Of a stretch of DNA of 64,000 nt, positions 12,601 to 19,950 are shown piece by piece. Source of the DNA: an uncultured Burkholderiales bacterium (GTDB taxonomy: Bacteria; Pseudomonadota; Gammaproteobacteria; Burkholderiales; Burkholderiaceae_C). The stretch's first letter is position 1, and each line of letters begins with the position of its first letter. The notes under the pieces are model-generated. The model was not told the origin of the DNA, did not search any database, and saw only the letters and a list, made by a program, of their open reading frames with translations. The stretch spans positions 1 through 64,000 of the forward strand of contig CALBSC010000088.1 in NCBI GenBank assembly GCA_937927685.1. The letters run 5' to 3'. The position numbers and the translations under genes are program-made.

Positions 12601-15600
12601 TGTTGTAGGCCAGGGTGATGCCAGAGGTGTTCAGGTTGAGGGTGTCACCGGCGATCCCTCCAGTGACCGACCCGGACACGGAGGCGCCGGTGGCCGCCGT
12701 GGTGCCGTCATAGGTCTTGGTGAGGGTGCCCCCGATGCTGGCCGTGGCGGTGAGCGCCTTGGCGCTGATGCTGGCATTGGCGTCGGCAATCACCGGCGCG
12801 GTGAAGCTGTAGTCTGTGGCCACCGAGTTGCTGCCGGTGGATGCAATGGTCAGTGAACCGCTGCCACTGGCCACCACTTTGGTGGCTGAGGCCACGTGGG
12901 CATTGTTGTAAGCGAGGGTGATGCCCGAGGTGTTCAGGTTGAGCGTGTCACCGGTGATGGCGCCGGCGACAGAACCGGACACCGTGGCCCCCGCGGCCGT
13001 GGTGCTGCCGTCATAGGTCTTGGTGAGCGTGCCGCCAATGCTGGCGGTCGAGGTCAGGGCCTTGGCGCTGATGGAGGCTGTGGCGTCGGCGATGACCGGT
13101 GCCGTGAAACTGTAGTCAGAGGCCAGGCTGCCGGAAGATGAGGCGCCAATCGTGAGCGTGCCACTGCCGCTGGCTGTGACCTTGTTGGCGGTGGCCACGT
13201 GGGCGTCGTTATAGGCCAGGGAGATGCCCGCGGTGTTCAGGCTCAGCGTGTCACCAGAGACGGCCCCGACGACCGAGCCCGACACGGTGGCACCCGTCGC
13301 CGCGGTGCTGCCGTCATAGGTCTTGGTGAGGGTGCCCCCAATGCTGGCGGTCGAACTCAGGACCTTGGGCGTGATGGTGGCCGCCGCATTGGCAATGGTG
13401 GGAGCGCTGAAGCTGTAGTCACCGGCCAGGCTGCCCGCCGTGGGGGAAGTGATGGTCAGGGCAGTGCTGCCGGTCGCCACGATGGCATTTGCGGTGGCCA
13501 CGTGCGCGTTGTTGTAATTCAGCGTGATGCCCGAGGTGTTCAGGCTGACACTGTCACCCACAATGCCACCCGTCACGGAACCCGTCACCAAGGCGCCCGT
13601 CGCCGCGGTGGTGCCGTCGTAGGCCTTGGTCAGGGTGCCCCCGATGCTGGCGGTGGCCACCAGGGCCTTGGGCGTGATGGCCGCGACCACGTCGGCCACA
13701 GTCGGTGCCGTGAAGCTGTAATCGCTGACGGCGCTGTTTGCCCCGGACGCGCTGATGGCCAGTGCACTGCTGCCGGAGGCGGAGATCTTGTTGGCCGTCC
13801 CAACGTGGGAGGAGTTGTAGGCCAGCGAGACGCCAGAGGTGTCCAGACTCAGGGTGTCGCCCGCCAGCGCACCGGTCACCGTGCCCGACAGGGAGGCACC
13901 GGTGGCGGCCGTGGTGCCATCGTAGGTCTTGGTGAGCGTGCCGCCGATGCTGGCGCTGGCGCTCAAGGCCTTGGCGGTGATGGTGGCCGCTGCGTTGGCA
14001 ATGGTGGGCGCGGTGAAGCTGTAGTCACCGGCCACGCTGTTGTTGCCGGTGGAGGCGATGGTCAGGGTGCCATTGCCGCTGGCCACCACCGCGTTGGCGG
14101 CGGCGACGTGTGCGTTGTTATAGGCGAGGGTGATGCCCGAGGTGTTCAGGGTCAGGGTGTCACCACTGGCCGCGCCAGTGATGGTGCCGGTGACCGTGGC
14201 ACCGGTGGCCGTGGTGGTGCCGTCATAGACCTTGCTGAGCGTGCCACCAATACTGGCGGTGGTGGTCAGGGCCTTGGGGGTGATGGAGGCGGTGGCGTCG
14301 GCCACGGTCGGTGCGGTGAAGGTGTAGTCACCGGCCACGCTGCTGTTGGAGGTGCTCGCAATGGTCAGGCTGCTGCTGCCGGTGGCCACGATCTTGGTGG
14401 CGCTGGCCACGTGCGCGTTGTTGTAAGCCAGGCTGATACCGGAAGTGTTCAGGCTCAGCGTGTCGCCGCTGACGGCTCCCGAGACAGACCCGGAGACGGT
14501 GGCGCCGGTGGCGGCGGTGGTGCCGTCGTAGGCCTTGGTCAGCGTGCCGCCGATGCTGGCCGTGGCCGTCAGGGCCTTGGGCGTGATGGTTGCCGTGGCC
14601 GCAGCAATCGTGGGCGCCGTGAAACTGTAGTCCCCCGCCACACTGTTGGCTGTGGGCGAGTTGATGCTGAGCGTGCCGCTGCCCGAGGCCACAATGGCAC
14701 TGGCACTGCCCGCGTGGGCGTTGTTGTAAGCCAGGGTGATCCCGGAGGTGCCCAGACTCAGCGTGTCACCCGCAATGGCCCCGGTGATGGTGCCCGACAC
14801 ACTGGCCCCGGTGGCGGAGGTGGTGCCGTCATAGACCTTGGTCACCGTGCCCCCGATGCTGGCCGTGGCGGTCAACGCCTTGGCGGTGATGGTGGCATTG
14901 GCATCGGTGATGGTGGGGGTCGTGAAGCTGTAATCGGACGATACGCTGTTGCTGCCGGTGGACGCAATGGTCAACGCACCGCTGCCGCTGGCGGTGATTT
15001 TGCTGGCCGAGGCCACGTGCGCGTTGTTGTAATTCAGCGTGATGCCCGCGGTGTTCAGGCTGAGCGTGTCGCCACTGATGCCGCCGGTGACGGAGCCCGA
15101 GACGGTGGCGCCCGTCGCCGCCGTGGTGCCGTCATAGGTCTTGGTGAGCGTGCCGCCAATGCTGGCGGTGGCCGTCAGGGCCTTGGCGGTGATAGATGCG
15201 ATAGCGTCAGCGATCACGGGTGCGGTGAAGGTGTAATCCGTGGATACGCTGCTGAGGTTGGGGGAACTGATCGTGAGTGTCCCGTTGCCGGTCGCCACCA
15301 CCTTGTTGGCGGTGGCCACGTGGGCCGTGTTGTAGGCCAGGCTGATGCCCGAGGTATTGAGGCTCAGCATGTCGTCGGCCACCGCGCCCGTGACCGTGCC
15401 GGAGACCGTTGCCCCGGTGGCGGTGGCGGTGCCGTCATACGTTTTGCTGAGCGTGCCCCCGATACTGGCTGCCGAGGTCAACGCCTTGGGCGTGATGGTG
15501 GCCGCTGCATTGGCAATCGTGGGGGCTGTGAAGGTGTAGTCGGTGGACACGCTGCTCGCAGCGGAAGTCCCGATGGTCAGCGTCCCGCTGCCACTGGCCA

Positions 15601-18600
15601 CAATCGCCGTGGCGTTGGCCACGTGGGCGTTGTTGTAGGCCAGGGTGATGCCCGAGGTGTTCAGGCTCAGGCTGTCTCCCGTGACCGCTCCAGTGACCGC
15701 GCCAGTGACGGTCGCGCCAGTGGCCGTGGTGGTGCCGTCATAGGTCTTGGTGAGCGTGCCGCCGATGCTGGCGGTGGCGGTGAGCGCCTTGGGTGTGATA
15801 GACGCATTGGCGTCAGCGACCGTCGGCGCGGTGAAGTTGTAGTCGCTCGCCACGCTGTTGCTGGCCGATGAACCCACGGTCAGCGTGCCACTGCCCGTGG
15901 CGACCACTTTGTTGGCCGTGGCGACGTGGGCCGTGTTGTAGGCCAGCGTGATGCCAGCGGTGTTCAGGCTCAGGGAGTCGCCATTGATGGCGCCGGTGAC
16001 AGACCCGGTGACGTTCGCGCCGGGGGCTGCCGTGGTGCCGTCATAGGTCTTGGAGAGCGTGCCGCCAATGTTGGCGGTGGCCGTGAGGGCCTTGGCCGTG
16101 ATGGACGCAGCCGCGTCAGCCACGGTCGGTGCGGTGAAGCTGTAGTCGCTGGCCACGCTGTTGTTGCCGGTGGAGGCGATGGTCAGCGCACCGCTGCCGC
16201 TCGCCACCACTTTGTTGGCGCTGGCCACGTGGGCATTGTTGTAGGCCAGGGTGATGCCTGAGGTGTTCAGGGTCAGGGTGTCGCCTGACACCGCACCGGT
16301 CACGCTGCCCGAAAGGGTGGCACCCGTGGCGGTGGTGCTGCCATCGTAGGTTTTGGTGAGCGTGCCGCCGATGCTGGCGGTGGCGGTCAATGCTTTGGGC
16401 GTGATGGTGGCCGTGGCGTCGGCAATGGTGGGCGCGCTGAAGCTGTAGTCGCTCGCCACGCTGCTGGCCGTTGGTGAACTGATGGTGAGCGTGCTGCTGC
16501 CACTGGCCACAATGGCCGTGGCATTGGCCACGTGCGCGTTGTTGTAGGCCAGCGTCACCCCGGACGTGTTCAGGGTCAGCGTGTCCGTGCTGATCGCACC
16601 CGTCACCGACCCAGAAAGGGTGGCACCGGTGGCCGCCGTGGTGCCGTCGTAGGTCTTGGAGAGCGTGCCCCCGATGCTGGCTGTCGAGGTCAGCACCCGG
16701 GGGGTGATGGTCGCTGCCACACTGGCCACGGTGGGTGCGGTGAAACTGTAATCACCCGCGACACTGCTGGCCACCGGTGAGCTGATGGTGAGGGCACCAT
16801 TGCCTGATGCCACGATGGCATTGGCACCGACCACGTGCGCGTTGTTGTAATTGAGCGTAATGCCGCCGGTGTTGAGGCTCAGGCTGTCGCCAGTGATGGC
16901 TCCGGTGACCGACCCGGTGACGATGGCGCCTGTGGCGGCGGTGGTGCCGTCATAGACCTTGGTCAACGTGCCCCCGATGCTGGCCGTGGAGGTCAATGCC
17001 TTGGGCGTGATGGTGGCCGTTGCATCGGCGATGGTGGGGGTGGTGAAGCTGTAGTCGCTGGCGACACTGCTGGCGGTGGACGCGCCGATCGTCAGTGCGC
17101 CACTGCCGCTGGCCGTGATCTTCGTGGCTGAGCCCACGTGGGCATTGTTGTAATTCAGGCTGATGCCCGACGCGTCCAGGCTCAGCGTGTCGCCGGCCAC
17201 CGCGCCGGTGACCAGACTGGACAACGTGGCGCCGGTGGCTGTGGTGGTGCCATCGTAGACTTTGGTCAGGGTGCCGCCAATGCTGGCCGTGGTGCTCAGC
17301 GCCTTGGGCGTGATGGTGGCGTCGACATCCAGACTGGAGCGATTCAGCTGGTAATCGCCCGCCACCGAACTGCGGTTGCCGGTGACCGACAGGACGCTCA
17401 ACCCATCCACCGTGACCTTGTTGGCTTGTGCCACGTGTGCATTGTTGAATGCACTGCCGGTGTTGTTCAAGGCCACGGCGGTATCACCTGTGACCAGTCC
17501 TGTCACGCTGTAGGTCGGCGTGAACCCGGACGGTGCGGCCGTGGTGCCGTCATAGGCCTTGGTGACGCCGGTGTTGGTCAGCGTGGGGGTGAGCGTGGCC
17601 GGCGTGACGGAAGCGGTCGCGTTGGCGATGGTCGGTGCCGTGAAGCTGTAGTCGGTGGACACGCTGCTGGCGGTAGAGGCACCAATGGTCAGGCTGCTGC
17701 TGCCGCTGGCGACAATGGCATTGGCACCGGCCACGTGGGCGTTGTTGTAAGCCAGCGTGATCGTCGATGTATTCAGGCTGAGGGTGTCCCCGGTGATGGC
17801 ACCGCTCACCGAGCCGGATACGTTGGCACCGGTCGCTGCCGTCGTGCCGTCATACACCTTCGTGAGCGAACCGCCAATGCTGGCTGTGGCGGTCAACGCC
17901 TTGGGCGTGATGGTGGCCGTGGCGTCGGCGATGGTGGGGGCTGTGAAGCTGTAGTCCCCCGCCACGCTGTTGGCGGTGGAGGCCCCGATCGCCAGGGCGC
18001 CACTGCCAGTGGCGGTGATCTTGTTGGCCAGCGCCACGTGGGCGTTGTTGTAGGCCAGGCTGATGCCCGCGGTGTTGAGGCTCAGGGTATCCCCGGCCAC
18101 GGCGCCGCTGACAGTGCCGGTCACGCTGGCGCCTATGGCACTGGTCGTGCCGTCGTAGGTTTTGGTGAGCGTGCCGCCAATGCTGGCCGTGGCGGTCAAG
18201 GCCTTGGCCGTGATGGTGGCCGTTGCATCCGCAATGGTGGGCGCGGTGAAGCTGTAGTCGCCCACCACGCTGTTGCTGCCCGACGAGGCAATGGTCAAGC
18301 TGCCACTGCCGGAGGCGACCACTTTGGTGGCTGAGCCGACGTGTGCCGAGTTGTATGCCAGCGTGATGCCACTCGTGTTGAGGCTCAGGGTGTCACCAGA
18401 GACGGCGCCACTCACCGAGCTGCTGAGCGTGGCGCCGGTGGCCGTGGTGGTGCCGTCATAGGTCTTGCTGAGGGTGCCACCGATGGTGGCTGTGGCGGTC
18501 AGGACTTTGGGGGTGATGGAAGCCGTGGCGTCTGCCACCGTGGGGGCGGTGAAGCTGTAGTCGGTGGCCACACTGCCGGCCGAACTCGCGCTGATGTTCA

Positions 18601-19950
18601 ATGCCGCACTGCCGGTGGCCGTGATCTTGTTGGCCACCCCCACGTGGGCATTGTTGTAAGCGAGCGTGATGCCCGAGGTGTTCAGGCTCAGCGTGTCGCT
18701 GCCCGCAGCGCCGCTCACGGTACCGGTGACGCTGGCACCGGTCGCGGCCGTGGTCCCGTCATAGGTCTTGGTGAGGGTGCCGCCGATCGCCGCCGTGGCC
18801 GTCAAGGCTTTGGCTGTGATGGTGGCATTGGCATTGGCAATGGTGGGCGCGGTGAAGCTGTAGTCGCCCGCCACACTGTTGGCTGAACCGGTGCTGATGT
18901 TGAGCGTGCTGCTGCCGGTGGCCACAATGGCGTTGGCACCGACCACGTGGGCGTTGTTGTAGGCGAGGGTGATGCCTGAGTTGTCCAGCGTCAGCGTGTC
19001 GCCGCTGACCGCCCCCGTGACCGAGCCAGTGACGCTGGCGCCGGTGGCCGTGGTGGTACCGTCATACGCCTTGGTCAGGGTGCCGCCAATACTGGCGGTG
19101 GCCGACAGCACCTTGGGGGTGACCGAGGCGGCCACGGACTGGGTGGTGGTGCTGAGCGCGTAGTCGGTCGCTGCCGAGTTCTTGTTGCCGGTGATCCCGG
19201 TCAGCGACAAGCCGGACACCGTCAGCGTGGTGGCTTGCCCGGCGTGGGCATTGTCCAGGGCGACTGACGTCTGACCCAGTGTGGCGGTTGTATCGCCGCT
19301 GACCAGACCGCTGAAACTGTACGCGGGGTTGAAACCGGTCGGCGCACTGACCGTGCCATCATAGGCTTTGGTCACGCCCGAGTTGGTGAGGGTGGGGGTC
19401 AGCGTGGCCGGGGTGATCGTGACGGGTGCGAGCGTGCTGTCGAGTGTGGGCAACTGGTAGTTGCTGGCCGCCCCGCCTGTGCCGTTGGCCAGCGTGATCG
19501 TCTGGATGTATTTGCCATCGGTGGCCACGTGCGCATCACTGGCTGCTGCGCCTGCAGCCACCAGGCTTTCGTTGGCAATGCCGGTCTGAACCGTGACCTG
19601 TCCTGCGCTCAGGGCCGTGGTGCCGTCGTAGGTTTTGGTGGCACTCAGGCTGACGGTCTTGGGCGTGATCGTGCCGATGGCCCCCGTGATGGTTGAACTG
19701 TTCAGGGTGTAGCCGTACACAGGCTTGCTGCCCGTGGCCACGCTGCTGGATACCCCAGCCAAGGCCAGGTTGCTGGCGGTGACCTGAACATTCGACCCGA
19801 CATTCTTGCTGGCGTAGGTGCCGGTACTGGGCAGGGTCAGGTTGACGTCGGTGTCCCCGCCCACCATGCCCGTGGTGTTGAAGTTGGAGGCTGACAGCGT
19901 GGCGGTGGTGGTGCCGTCGTAGACCCGGGACGCACTGCCGGTCAACGCCA
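1..19950 (-). repeat. Tandem array of about 64 YDG-type coding repeats, period about 303 bp
   Basis: The codons for NAHV (CACGTG on DNA) recur at about 5000, 5305, 5609, 5912, 6215, 6523, 6828 and 7131, and on to about 19,530, with spacings of 303, 306 or 309 bp. All spacings read are multiples of three. Counting these markers by eye gives about 64 units. A canonical unit reads: PKALT-TASIGGTLTKTYDGTT, then GATVSGSVTGAITGDTLNLN, then SGITLAYNNAHVA, then a variable block and SDYSFTAPTIANA. Units are clearly homologous but diverged at many sites, not identical copies. Variant units carrying SGFTPTYSFAGLVSGDT break the array near 1-60, 540-640, 680-900, 2500-2720, 17345-17610 and 19190-19400. 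The count is an estimate. Confidence 0.93.

Noticed and set aside
2873..15871. Long plus-strand reading frames (590, 556, 614 and 890 codons) with repeats such as VVVGQxDARGVQAQ
   Set aside because: They lie opposite tpsA, restart at each CACGTG marker and exist because the antisense frame of this codon usage lacks stops. No ribosome-binding sites or family features. The minus frame has a signal peptide, TPS domain and partner gene.
1060..19540. CACGTG palindrome repeating every about 303 bp, which looks like an array of protein-binding or methylation sites
   Set aside because: It is the codon string for Ala-His-Val in the conserved NAHV motif and follows the coding period; some units lack it without loss of the protein motif.
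1..19950. CRISPR-like or satellite repeat
   Set aside because: Period of about 303 bp, coding, diverged units and no spacer structure; no cas genes.
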